Source: Methylovulum sp. (GTDB taxonomy: Bacteria > Pseudomonadota > Gammaproteobacteria > Methylococcales > Methylomonadaceae). From it: a stretch of DNA of 64,000 bases. Position numbers and translations under genes: made by a program. Positions within the stretch are counted from its first letter, which is position 1. Every line of letters begins with the position of its first letter. The stretch covers positions 62,001 to 126,000 of the forward strand of contig NZ_JAQTZU010000007.1 of the NCBI RefSeq assembly GCF_028687615.1, read 5' to 3'. Under the pieces are notes generated by a model. That model ran no database searches. It saw only the letters and a list, made by a program, of their open reading frames with translations, and was not told the origin of the DNA. This document shows, one piece after another, positions 10,726 to 18,668 of the stretch.

Positions 10726-12276
10726 TTAGTGGGTTTCTGCTGAGGCAGGTGTGATTTCCGCAAACTTCCCTGACAAGAATAGTATCAACGCCACCATCAA
10801 GTAACTGAAAGCCACAGGTAAGGATTGCCCAAAGCCAATCGCTTCGCCGTGGATCAGGCCGACGAAAGTGCAAGCTGCTGCGGCAAAGGCAAAAATGGCG
10901 GCTTTCATTAGTTTCCGTTCGATAACGAAAGAAGCGATTGCCCCTAACATCAAACCGCCGAGAATCGCGCCGCCGCCTAGCACTTCTAAACCGTGATACA
11001 ACACGCCGACCTTGCCTAACGCTTCCATGCCAACCGTAGCGGCACTGGTGCCTGCCGCACCCAAGGCATTGTCAATCTGTAATTTGCCCCAAGCGGCGAG
11101 GTGCGGCATTAACGCCAAAATGATCGCTGGTGCATGGTTTTTGGGAGTTTCTTGGAAGGCTTGTGCACCGATTAGCATACCGATGTACAACAAAATCGGT
11201 GAGATGGCGACGACCGGTATCAGCGAGGCCATCAACGCGAGGATGCCCAACCAGGACAGGATCAACACCGTGATGCCTGTGGCGGCGGAATAACCAATGC
11301 GTCCGCCCATCGATTTCCAGCCTGGATGACCGATGTACACGGCGTTGATGAACGGGTTGCCCATCATGCAGCCAATCAGGCTGACCACACCATCGGCGGA
11401 CAACACGCGGGTAGTCGGGAAGCTGTCGCCGCCAACCGCCGCGCTTTCGACGTTGTCCATCGCTTCGACCAAATCGTAAATGCCGAAGGGGATGGCGGTT
11501 ACCAAAATCACGCCCAAAAATTCAAAACCGGAAAACACATGCCCGATAGCGGGCATCGGTAATGAGAATCCAAAATTAGCGAACGATGCGCTGACATTGG
11601 CCATGCCCATGCCGCCATAATTCAAGCCCATCGCGGTTGAACCCCAAGCGATCAACGTACCCACGGCAATCGCAACCAGGCCCGCTGGAATGCCTTTGAA
11701 ATACTTTACGCCACCAAACCAGCTCGCCAGAATAATCGCAAAACAGACCACGCCGACCACGGGGGTCATGAACATTTCCAAAGCGGGGCGCAAGGAGATG
11801 AAGGCGATGGAAACCCCCGCCAACGTACCCAGTAAAGCGGCGCGTGGCGTGACTTTGCGGATAAACGGCGCGATAAAACCGCCGAGCATCAGCACAAAGC
11901 TTTGGATAAACACCCAGGCCAAGCCAGCTTCCCAGCCTTTGACCGGATCACCGCTGCTGAGCGAAATCGGCAACATGATGACGAAAACCACCACGAACAT
12001 GTGCGGCACGCTCACGCCGGAAGGCAGGGCGCAAACATCATCACGGCCTGTTTCTTTCGCCAACTTATAAGCCAGATAGGCATAGTAGACCGTGCTTAAG
12101 AACAGCATCAGCCCGGTCGCCGGAAGAATCCGCCCGAACACCAAATCATCGGGCATTTTCAATACAAACCGTAACAGTCCGGTCAAGACCAGCATATTGA
12201 CCAGAATGTTCGTGCCAAAACCGAAGTAAGCGTTCCAGTCTCCGGGTGTCCAAATTTTAACCGTTGATGTTGTCAT
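10726..12276 (-). CDS. NCS2/AGZA-type xanthine-uracil permease family transporter
   Basis: This 516-residue integral membrane protein has 12-14 predicted helices and resembles the xanthine/uracil/vitamin C permease families. It opens with a soluble stretch (WTPGDWNAYFGFGTN) before helix 1 and has the small-residue-rich helices typical of the fold. Families of this type import nucleobases by proton or sodium symport. It lies downstream of the candidate triuret hydrolase gene, separated by a 304-bp repeat-rich spacer, and is likely the uptake component of this nitrogen cluster. The true substrate (nucleobase, or a linear or cyclic ureide) cannot be read from sequence. Confidence 0.82.
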   Translation of the reverse strand: MTTSTVKIWTPGDWNAYFGFGTNILVNMLVLTGLLRFVLKMPDDLVFGRILPATGLMLFLSTVYYAYLAYKLAKETGRDDVCALPSGVSVPHMFVVVFVIMLPISLSSGDPVKGWEAGLAWVFIQSFVLMLGGFIAPFIRKVTPRAALLGTLAGVSIAFISLRPALEMFMTPVVGVVCFAIILASWFGGVKYFKGIPAGLVAIAVGTLIAWGSTAMGLNYGGMGMANVSASFANFGFSLPMPAIGHVFSGFEFLGVILVTAIPFGIYDLVEAMDNVESAAVGGDSFPTTRVLSADGVVSLIGCMMGNPFINAVYIGHPGWKSMGGRIGYSAATGITVLILSWLGILALMASLIPVVAISPILLYIGMLIGAQAFQETPKNHAPAIILALMPHLAAWGKLQIDNALGAAGTSAATVGMEALGKVGVLYHGLEVLGGGAILGGLMLGAIASFVIERKLMKAAIFAFAAAACTFVGLIHGEAIGFGQSLPVAFSYLMVALILFLSGKFAEITPASAETH

Positions 12277-12397
12277 AGTGCCCTCTGTTGGTTTGCCTTG
12301 AATAAAAAACTGAAGTGGTATGTTAAGCCCAAGAATCTTGCTTCACTGCCATTAAGTTAATGGATAAGTTTATAAAAATCATTGTGTTGTGGTTTTT

Positions 12398-12569
12398 ATA
12401 AATCCCCCTTGATCCCTCTTTTTCAAAGGGGGAAGGTCGTTTCATTGCCATCTCGGCGAAGAGGGTGTTATTTCCCCTTATGAAAAAGGGAAAGGTCTTT
12501 TCTTTATCATTCCAGCGAAGAAAACGTTATTCCCCCCCCTTTTGAAAAAGGGGGGTAGGGGGGATTTAT
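12398..12569. repeat. Multi-hairpin palindromic intergenic element (REP/MITE-like)
   Basis: This ~172-bp element fills most of the spacer between permease and hydrolase genes. Its ends are inverted (ATAAATCCCCC on the left, GGGGGATTTAT on the right). Inside, a ~60-bp unit made of a C-run/G-run hairpin plus a tail of the form aaGGTC...GCGAAGA...GTTATT occurs twice, followed by a third hairpin. No coding capacity is apparent. The pattern is that of dispersed palindromic repeats; other copies would have to be sought in the genome. Confidence 0.7.
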
Positions 12570-12580
12570 CAGCGTAACGC

Positions 12581-13252
12581 TTACCCAGCCATAGCATCCA
12601 AAATACGCGCTGAATCCGTCACCCAACCAAAAATCCCGCCCTGCGCCTTTATCATTTTCAGGCCAGCTTCGTGAAATTCGGGAATATACGAGCCGCAGCA
12701 ATCGCCCGGCACAAGGCAGCGATAACCCCGGTCATTGGCTTCGCGTATCGTGGTGTGTACACAAACTTCGGTGGTGACACCGCAGACAATCAAGTCTTCA
12801 ATGCCGTTGGCTTGCAAGATGGATTCAAACTCCGTCGCGTAAAATGCGCCTTTGCCGGGTTTGTCGATGACCGGTTCGCCCGCTTGCGGATAGAGTTCGG
12901 GAATAATGTCTTGGCCTGGTTCGCCACGGATCAAAATGCGCCCCATAGGTCCCATTTCGCCTATCCTCACAGAAGGATCGCCGCGCTCCACTTTGGCTTT
13001 GTGGGCATCGGACATATCGGGGAGATGGCCTTCGCGGGTATGGATAATCAACATGTTTTGCGCTCTTGCCGCCGCTAGCAAGGCTTTGCAAGGTGCTATG
13101 GCGGCGGCCAGCAGGGAAACGTCATTGCCCAGGGATTCGCCAAAACCGCCGGGTTCCAGAAAATCCCGCTGCATATCAATGATGACAACGGCAGTTTTGG
13201 CTAGCTTGATGGTGATGGCTTCGGGTTCGGCATGAATTTCAATTACGGGCAT
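12581..13252 (-). CDS. Isochorismatase-like cysteine hydrolase, candidate triuret hydrolase
   Basis: This 223-residue cytosolic amidohydrolase has the cysteine hydrolase triad D26 (VIIDMQ), K131 (DKPGKGAF) and C164 (GVTTEVCVHTT), plus Q204 in the KAQGGIFG loop. It is a clear paralogue of the biuret hydrolase at 17.2-17.9 kb, sharing the GRIL-RGEPG-IIPEL stretch. Two such enzymes beside an allophanate hydrolase fit the known triuret pathway (triuret to carboxybiuret and biuret, then allophanate). The alternative, ureidoacrylate hydrolase RutB, is less likely because no other rut gene is present. The gene is divergent from gntR, and a candidate operator lies 47 bp upstream of its start. Confidence 0.7.
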   Translation of the reverse strand: MPVIEIHAEPEAITIKLAKTAVVIIDMQRDFLEPGGFGESLGNDVSLLAAAIAPCKALLAAARAQNMLIIHTREGHLPDMSDAHKAKVERGDPSVRIGEMGPMGRILIRGEPGQDIIPELYPQAGEPVIDKPGKGAFYATEFESILQANGIEDLIVCGVTTEVCVHTTIREANDRGYRCLVPGDCCGSYIPEFHEAGLKMIKAQGGIFGWVTDSARILDAMAG

Positions 13253-13707
13253 AACAAACCTCTGCGGAGTGGGTGGTGATGGCAGGTAAAATGCAACTAT
13301 GTATACAACAAAGCAAGTCCCGTACCATTGGGAATTCTGTTGTGTGTTTATTGCAAATTATTGTAAATAAATGGTTAATTAAAAATGACAGGGGTATTTT
13401 GTAAATGGATTGCGGGGCAGGTTTGCACAGAATTTGATCAATTTGGTGCGAAAAGCGGTAATTTTGCACACCAATGTCGCAACTTATTTATTCAGCCGCA
13501 TTTACCAGTTGGTTTTGTCGAAGGGGGATGTTGGGGATATGTCGGATTTTCTGCCCTCGCTTCATTATTCAGCAGCCCGATGTTATATACTTCGGCATAT
13601 TTAGGAATCAGGCAGACCTTTTAGGTTTTTTTATACCCTGGGGCACAAGAAACCTGAAATATCTTATTCGAGATTGACTCCTACCAACGATTGGCAGCAA
13701 AAATTAC
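13253..13707. other. Divergent promoter region between hydrolase and gntR
   Basis: This 455-bp A/T-rich spacer separates two diverging genes and shows no credible ORF. It holds the candidate regulator site at 13299-13310. Promoters for both genes are expected here, but I cannot single out unambiguous -35/-10 pairs. Confidence 0.55.
13299..13310. promoter_or_regulatory. Candidate GntR/FCD operator upstream of the hydrolase gene
   Basis: ATGTATACAACA has a TGTATACA core typical of FCD-subfamily GntR operators. Nearly the same 12-mer (TTGCATACAACA, 10/12 identical) occurs upstream of the biuret hydrolase gene at 18034-18045. It lies about 47 bp before the minus-strand hydrolase start. Confidence 0.45.
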
Positions 13708-14412
13708 ATGACCACGGCAAAAGGCGCGGCGGCGCAAAATATTTACAGCAAACTCCGCAACATGATCCTGAATTTTGAAGTCCAGCCCAATTCGCGTTTG
13801 ACCGAAACCGAATTGGCGGGTTATTTCAATGTCAGTAGAACGCCGATCCGGGAAGCGTTGCAGCGTCTGGCAACCGAAGGGCTGATCACTATCCGCCCCA
13901 AACAGGGGTGTTTTGTGCGGTCTATGGATTTGGATGAATTTACCGACTATTACCAAATCCGCGTTAGTCTGGAAATGTTGTCGCTGGAATTAGCCTGCAC
14001 CAATATGTCGGACGAGGCGTTGAAAAATTTGTGCAAAATCTGGGAAAAAGACACCACCGAAGATGACGAAGGCAAGGCTGAACGTGTCGCCAGCCTGGAT
14101 GAAGCGTTCCATATCAAGCTTGCCGAAGGCGGCGGCAACCAGGCTTTAATGAAATTGCTGATCGACATCAGCAACCGTATCCGCATCGTCAGGCGTTTGG
14201 ATTTTACCGACCAGGAACGCATCAGAAAAACCTACGAAGAACACCACCGCATCCTCCAGCACTTGCTCAACCGCGATGTGCAAGCGGCAAAAAATGAAAT
14301 GTTGCGCCACATCAAAAAAAGCGAAGAATTCAGCAAAATGCTGACGATTATCCGCATGGGGATACGCAAAAATAACAGCTTTCCGTTTGCGGGCGGGGGG
14401 ATAATTCGGTGA
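13708..14412 (+). CDS. GntR family transcriptional regulator (FCD subfamily)
   Basis: This 234-residue regulator has an N-terminal winged helix-turn-helix (residues about 8-72, with the diagnostic SRTPIREALQRL recognition region). A C-terminal all-helical FCD ligand/metal-binding domain follows (about 80-215), with histidines in DEAFHIKL and EEHHRIL. FCD regulators usually repress catabolic genes until a small acid ligand binds. Its divergence from the cysteine hydrolase gene and the shared candidate operators make it the probable regulator of the biuret/triuret genes. A 33-bp palindrome follows the stop. Confidence 0.88.
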   Translation: MTTAKGAAAQNIYSKLRNMILNFEVQPNSRLTETELAGYFNVSRTPIREALQRLATEGLITIRPKQGCFVRSMDLDEFTDYYQIRVSLEMLSLELACTNMSDEALKNLCKIWEKDTTEDDEGKAERVASLDEAFHIKLAEGGGNQALMKLLIDISNRIRIVRRLDFTDQERIRKTYEEHHRILQHLLNRDVQAAKNEMLRHIKKSEEFSKMLTIIRMGIRKNNSFPFAGGGIIR

Positions 14413-14467
14413 CGTCTGATTTACATCCTTAGGAGTGTGCATGAAATAATTTCCGCACCGGCCCGTC

Positions 14468-14500
14468 AGACCTGTCAGGTTTTCAAAACCTGACAGGTCT
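14468..14500. repeat. Perfect 33-bp palindrome after gntR
   Basis: The 16-bp arm AGACCTGTCAGGTTTT is followed by one C and its exact reverse complement. Outside it, imperfect inverted sequences (GTGCATGAAATAA... and ...TTTATTCCATGCAC) extend the symmetry to about 14437-14530. It may terminate gntR transcription or be a dispersed palindromic repeat. Confidence 0.75.
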
Positions 14501-14608
14501 TGATCCGCGAATTTATTCCATGCACATTCATTAGGAGTGAAAATTTTTTACTCCAAAGCTCACGCGAGAATCGATGCGGCAATCAATAGCATTGGTTGGT
14601 TTTCCTTA

Positions 14609-14749
14609 AGAACGTGTTTTAAAAGCGTCGCGAGCGGTTCGAGTGCAAGGCGCGGAGCGGAGAAACCGGAGTGTACTGAAGTACATGAGGATTTTGAGCA
14701 CCGCGCAACGCCGCAATCGAACCGCGTAGCAGCTTTTAAAACACGTTCT
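14609..14749. mobile_element. MITE-like element with 18-bp perfect terminal inverted repeats
   Basis: This 141-bp element is bounded by AGAACGTGTTTTAAAAGC and its exact reverse complement. The interior is G/C-rich and partly self-complementary (GTGTACTGAAGTACATGAGG region) with no ORF. The structure fits a non-autonomous miniature element or ERIC-like palindrome. It sits between the convergent gntR and cupin genes. Confidence 0.7.
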
Positions 14750-14780
14750 AAGTCAGCTTTTATGTCTTTTGGGTACAGGT

Positions 14781-15140
14781 CTACTCACCAACAAACTGCA
14801 CAGGCTTATGCCAATGCACCAACACCAAACACCCATCTTGGCTGCTGACGCTATGTTGTGAACCTTCGGGATTGTAAATGTAGCTGCCTGTGGGATAGAT
14901 GCCGCGTTCGTCTTGTTGCGAGCCGGAAAGCACATAGATATGTTCGTCGCCGATATGTTTGTGTAATGGCACGGATGCGCCGGGTTGGTAACGGATCAGG
15001 CCGACGCTGTAACCGCTGTCGGCATCCTGGAACAAAGTCCGCAAAAGTACGCCTTCGCGTAGGGAATGCCAGCCTGAACTATCATCTGCAAGCATTTCTG
15101 GGGATAGGGAAAAGGGCATAGGGATTTGTGGATGGGTCAT
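14781..15140 (-). CDS. Cupin domain protein (ChrR-like)
   Basis: From the ATG at 15140 this is a 119-residue single cupin. Motif 1 is visible as PGASVPLHKHIGDEHIYVLSG (metal ligands H, H, E) and motif 2 as YNPEGSQHSV. ChrR-type cupins bind zinc or another metal and act as small enzymes or sensors. It follows atzF on the same strand, with a hairpin between them, so it may be a metal-dependent accessory of the ureide pathway. Its substrate is unknown. An upstream in-frame start at 15257 would overlap the hairpin and is unlikely. Confidence 0.75.
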   Translation of the reverse strand: MTHPQIPMPFSLSPEMLADDSSGWHSLREGVLLRTLFQDADSGYSVGLIRYQPGASVPLHKHIGDEHIYVLSGSQQDERGIYPTGSYIYNPEGSQHSVSSQDGCLVLVHWHKPVQFVGE

Positions 15141-15207
15141 GATGGCCTTGTTGGGAAAAATTAAAGAATAGTAGCCGGGTATTTTAAGAAGATAAACCCA
15201 ATCGTTA

Positions 15208-15235
15208 GTAGGGGCGGACAGCCGTCCGCCCCTAC
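15208..15235. terminator. GC-rich hairpin between atzF and cupin gene
   Basis: GTAGGGGCGGAC and its exact reverse complement flank a 4-nt loop. Lying between two minus-strand genes, it may attenuate transcription. It also looks like a dispersed palindromic repeat. Confidence 0.6.
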
Positions 15236-15287
15236 GGGATTTTGTTTCATCCGACAAAAGTAGGAAATTAAATTTAACGAAAACGCT

Positions 15288-17069
15288 TTACGCCTTATCT
15301 TTCAAATAATTCCGCCAGCCACCAAACTCCGTAATCGCCACCGATTTCCCCAGCGGATACGGTTCGCATAAGAATCCGTATTCCCAACGGCCATCTTCCA
15401 TTTCCACCGAACCGATGCACAGCGGGCTTTTGATGTTGCTGATAAATTTTGCCCAGTTTTCCTTGGGCAATTCCCAGATTTCCAGTTCTATGCTTTGGCC
15501 TTGGCTTTCGTCGCGGACTAAACCTGGGCGTTCCGGCGGCGCGATTGCCAAAGCGTAGAGCTGATAGTTGGCGGCGGTGCGGGTGGTGGCGTAAAAACGT
15601 GCGCCTAAGTCCAGTAATTGCGGGTTTAACGGCAAACCTTGCATGTGGGCGCCGCAGACGGCTATGCGCTGGTAACGCGAGTTGCTGGGTGTGATGGTTT
15701 CCGTTTGCCCGTTAGCGGCAAAGCGTTTGGCAATCGCCAGTAAACGCGCATCCGCCAGGGCGGTTGAAAATAGCGTAATGCCAAACGGCAGTTGGTTACT
15801 ATAAAAACCGGCGGGGATTGCCAGGGCCGATAAATCCAGCAAGTTCATATAATTGGTGTAATAACCTAGATTGCTATTTAAACGAATCGGGTCGGCCAGC
15901 ACTTCGGCTATGCGGTAAATGCGCGGCGCGGTGGGTACGGCGATGCAGGACAAGCCTTGCAATAGCGTCGTGGTTTGGCGTTTGAGTTGCTGCAAACGGT
16001 GCAGGGCATCGAAAGCGGCAATGGCATTTTTGTCTTTCTCCGCCGATAGCACGTCCATAATGACCGGATGCAGTTGTTCGGGATGGGCTTCGATAAACGG
16101 ACGGATGCCTGCATAACGTTCGGCAATCCACGGGCCTTCGTAAAGCAAGGCCGCCGCTTCCAGAAACGGTTGGAAGTCGATTTCCACCACTTCGCCCAAG
16201 GTTTGTAGCGTGACGATGGTTTGGGCAAACAAAGCCTCGCTTTCTGGATCGCCAAAAAAGTTGAGCTGTTCCGGTTTGGGTACGCCAAAGCGCAATTGTG
16301 CCGTTGCCGCAATACTGGCATCTAAGCCTTGGCGGTCATTGCGGGCATAGCTGTCGTTGGCATCGTAAGCATTGATTATGTCGAATAAGTATTCGGCCTC
16401 TGCAATAGTTTGGCTAAAAATCGACACGCAATCCAGGCTTTTACAGGCGGGGACGACGCCGCTACAACTGATCAAGCCGCGTGTCGGTTTTAAGCCGACG
16501 ATATTGTTGAACGCGGCAGGCACACGCCCGGAACCGGCGGTGTCTGTCCCTAGCGAAAAGCTGACGATATTTAACGCCACCGCCACCGCCGAACCGGAAC
16601 TGGAGCCGCCGGAAATGTAGTCAGGGTTGATGGCGTTTTTGCAAATGCCATAAGGTTCTGGCGAGCGCGTCCCCGTCAGTCCGGTGGCGAATTGATCCAT
16701 ATTGGTCTTGCCGATCAACACCGCACCTGCGTCAATCAAGCACTGCACGGCAAACGCCGATTGTGAGGGCAGGTGACTAAAGCCTGGGCAGGCGGCGGTG
16801 GTTGGAAGGCCCATGCAATCAATATTGTCTTTGACGGCGAAGGGAATGCCGTACAGCGGCAAGTCTTTTGGATTCAAGCTTTCCAACTCTTTTGCCTGCG
16901 CCATCAAGCTGCTTTCGGCTTGTAGGCTGATCCAAATATTGTGGCCTTGAAAATCTTTAACCCGCGCTAAAGATTGCTGAATGACTGCCGATACTGTGGT
17001 CGTGCCGTCCAGATAGGCTTGTCTTAAGGTGAAAATATCGAGCGATAAAAATTCAGTGCTTGTGTTCAA
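15288..17069 (-). CDS. atzF: Allophanate hydrolase
   Basis: This 593-residue amidase-signature enzyme has the length of AtzF/DUR2-type allophanate hydrolases. The Ser-cisSer-Lys triad is visible as K80 (IPFAVKDN), the GGSSSGS segment (154-160) and nucleophile S180 (GTDTAGSGR). The family's C-terminal domain (about 465-593) is also present. It hydrolyses allophanate to two ammonia and two CO2, the last step of biuret, triuret and cyanurate catabolism. It lies 152 bp downstream of biuH on the same strand, with a palindromic repeat between. No urea carboxylase is present, which favours a biuret rather than a urea carboxylase route. Confidence 0.92.
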   Translation of the reverse strand: MNTSTEFLSLDIFTLRQAYLDGTTTVSAVIQQSLARVKDFQGHNIWISLQAESSLMAQAKELESLNPKDLPLYGIPFAVKDNIDCMGLPTTAACPGFSHLPSQSAFAVQCLIDAGAVLIGKTNMDQFATGLTGTRSPEPYGICKNAINPDYISGGSSSGSAVAVALNIVSFSLGTDTAGSGRVPAAFNNIVGLKPTRGLISCSGVVPACKSLDCVSIFSQTIAEAEYLFDIINAYDANDSYARNDRQGLDASIAATAQLRFGVPKPEQLNFFGDPESEALFAQTIVTLQTLGEVVEIDFQPFLEAAALLYEGPWIAERYAGIRPFIEAHPEQLHPVIMDVLSAEKDKNAIAAFDALHRLQQLKRQTTTLLQGLSCIAVPTAPRIYRIAEVLADPIRLNSNLGYYTNYMNLLDLSALAIPAGFYSNQLPFGITLFSTALADARLLAIAKRFAANGQTETITPSNSRYQRIAVCGAHMQGLPLNPQLLDLGARFYATTRTAANYQLYALAIAPPERPGLVRDESQGQSIELEIWELPKENWAKFISNIKSPLCIGSVEMEDGRWEYGFLCEPYPLGKSVAITEFGGWRNYLKDKA

Positions 17070-17107
17070 AATCCCCCCTGCGCTTAGGCGATAGGCTTTA
17101 GACGAGT

Positions 17108-17171
17108 GTAGGGTACGCTGTGCGTACCTTTTGCCTCAAAAACAACCCAAGGTACGCACAGCGTACCCTAC
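17108..17171. repeat. Inverted repeat, 23-bp perfect arms, between biuH and atzF
   Basis: The arm at 17108-17130 begins GTAGGGTACGCTGTGCG and its exact reverse complement lies at 17149-17171, enclosing 18 bp. A degenerate partial copy of the loop sequence (AACAACCCAAGGTAC) follows at about 17188. It resembles a dispersed palindrome inserted in an operon spacer and could act as a partial terminator. Confidence 0.75.
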
Positions 17172-17221
17172 GGCTTTTTGTATCAAAACAACCCAAGGTA
17201 CTACGGCTTAATGGTAGTGAC

Positions 17222-17902
17222 TCAAGACACTGCGGCAATAAAACCCGCCGAATCCGCCACTGCGCCAAACACCCCGCCTTGCATTTTTATCATCTGCAAT
17301 GCCGCTTGATGGTTGCCCGGGTCGGTTGCCGCGCAGCAATCCGCCAGCAGTAGGCATTCGTAGCCACGGTCATTGGCGTCGCGCATCGTGGTGTGTACGC
17401 AAACATCGGTGGTGATGCCCGTCAGGATGATGTTTTCAATGCCCAGCGTCCGCAGCAGCAAATCCAAATCGGTGGCATAAAACGAGCCTTTACCCGGTTT
17501 GTCGATAATCGGCTCGCCTGGTAAAGGCGCAAGTTCGGGGATGATTTCCCAACCCGGTTCGCCGCGCACCAAAATCCGCCCGCACGGCCCGACATCGCCA
17601 ATGCCGGCGCCAATTTGCCGGCTACGCCATTGCTTGTTTTTCGGTAAATCCGCTAAATCCGGTCGATGGCCTTCGCGGGTATGGATGACGTGGAAGCCCA
17701 GTTTACGGCAAGTCGCCAGCACACGGCCTATCGGTTCAATCGGCGCACGGGTCAGCGAGATGTCGTAGCCCATCTTATCGACATAGCCGCCTTCGCCGCA
17801 AAAATCGAACTGCATGTCGATGATTATCAAGCAGGTGTTTTCTGGCCGTAAATCGCCGTTGTAAGGGTAAGCATAAGGTGTGCTGGTGACGTATCGGTTC
17901 AT
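17222..17902 (-). CDS. biuH: Biuret hydrolase (biuret amidohydrolase)
   Basis: From the ATG at 17902 this is a 226-residue cysteine hydrolase. The triad is D29 (LIIIDMQ), K135 (DKPGKGSF) and C168 ([10 protein letters not shown]), with Q208 in KMQGGVFG. From memory, the Rhizobium biuret hydrolase uses D36, K142, C175 and Q215. All four sit at a constant offset of seven here, and the N-terminal YPYNG-LRP-N segment also agrees. It converts biuret to allophanate and ammonia, feeding the atzF product just downstream. A longer frame reaching 18109 lacks family homology. Confidence 0.88.
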   Translation of the reverse strand: MNRYVTSTPYAYPYNGDLRPENTCLIIIDMQFDFCGEGGYVDKMGYDISLTRAPIEPIGRVLATCRKLGFHVIHTREGHRPDLADLPKNKQWRSRQIGAGIGDVGPCGRILVRGEPGWEIIPELAPLPGEPIIDKPGKGSFYATDLDLLLRTLGIENIILTGITTDVCVHTTMRDANDRGYECLLLADCCAATDPGNHQAALQMIKMQGGVFGAVADSAGFIAAVS

Positions 17903-18296
17903 GGTGTGGTCTCGTGGTGAAGGCAAGCGCGCCAGACAAGTAGGAACTGGGCTGCGTAAGCGTTGAGTGTTTGGCATAAGCTGCACGGCTGTGCCAGCAA
18001 AAAGATAGTCAGGATAATACACGCTTGTCATCGTTGCATACAACAATAAATGCATTATCAATGCCAAGCTGATGGTTGGTTCTTTACTGAATTGGAATCG
18101 GGCTAACACGCTGTTATAGCCGGGTTTGGAAGGCTTTTTTGACCTTAGCGCGAAGCTAGCAGATTAGCGGTGCGGGTGGGGTTTGATTGAAATGGGTGCA
18201 ACAGGGTTATTTTTGCACTGGATTGGTTCGTACCGGATTGCCGCCCGTACCTAAGGGGCGGTTCACTCGACTGTCCAAAATCTTAAGCGGTTGTTT
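17903..18296. other. Upstream region of biuH
   Basis: This 394-bp spacer between the cas1 remnant and biuH holds the candidate operator at 18034-18045. At 18241 it also has a small CCGCCC/GGGCGG hairpin just past the cas1 remnant. I see no cas2 gene and no other credible ORF. Confidence 0.55.
18034..18045. promoter_or_regulatory. Candidate GntR/FCD operator upstream of biuH
   Basis: TTGCATACAACA matches the site upstream of the second cysteine hydrolase (13299-13310) at 10 of 12 positions. It is about 130 bp before the biuH start. Confidence 0.4.
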
Positions 18297-18668
18297 TTAT
18301 TCAAGCCATTCGGGATAAATGATTTTCTGGTTTTTATCGTCAAACGCCCGTTTTATATCCGCCATTAGATAATGGCTGGCAACCATCAGCGGCATAGTCT
18401 GCTTACCCCAGCGCACCGATTCGCCCAGCAGTTTTAAAAACGGCTGTTTGGTGACTTGGTTGACGACTAATTCAGGATGATCCAAAGCCAGTTGGTAAAC
18501 CCGCAAATCCACCCACGGGCGGAACGGCTCCATCACATCATTCGCCAAACACAAGCCATTGTATTGGTTGCTATGCTGTACACCCAATGCCGGATGCAGG
18601 CCGCTGGCGACAATGGCCCGCGCCACCATCGCCCGCATGATGGCATAACACGGCGAGTACATCAGGAT
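18297..18668 (-). pseudogene. cas1: cas1 remnant (C-terminal part, type II-C)
   Basis: About 120 residues match the C-terminal half of type II Cas1. The helix YAIMRAMVARAIVASGLHPALG is followed by the catalytic-region signature GVQHSNQYNGLCLANDVMEPFRP (His and Asp ligands) and the Cas1 tail. The N-terminal part is missing because the coding sequence joins cas9 DNA at about 18665. Cas1 is the spacer-integration nuclease; this fragment cannot be functional. No cas2 follows. Confidence 0.88.

Noticed and set aside
12581..13252. RutB (ureidoacrylate hydrolase)
   Set aside because: No rutA, rutC, rutD or rutF gene is present and the paralogue beside it is a biuret hydrolase with atzF; kept only as an alternative.
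13385..13677. Short plus-strand frames upstream of gntR
   Set aside because: Three overlapping frames of 60-80 codons with no domain features; this is the divergent promoter region.
17903..18109. N-terminal extension of biuH to 18109
   Set aside because: The extra 69 residues have no family match, cover the candidate operator, and the start at 17902 gives the catalytic residue offsets expected for BiuH.
18110..18296. cas2 downstream of the cas1 remnant
   Set aside because: No Cas2-like start or ferredoxin-like motif is visible; the frames there hit stops quickly.
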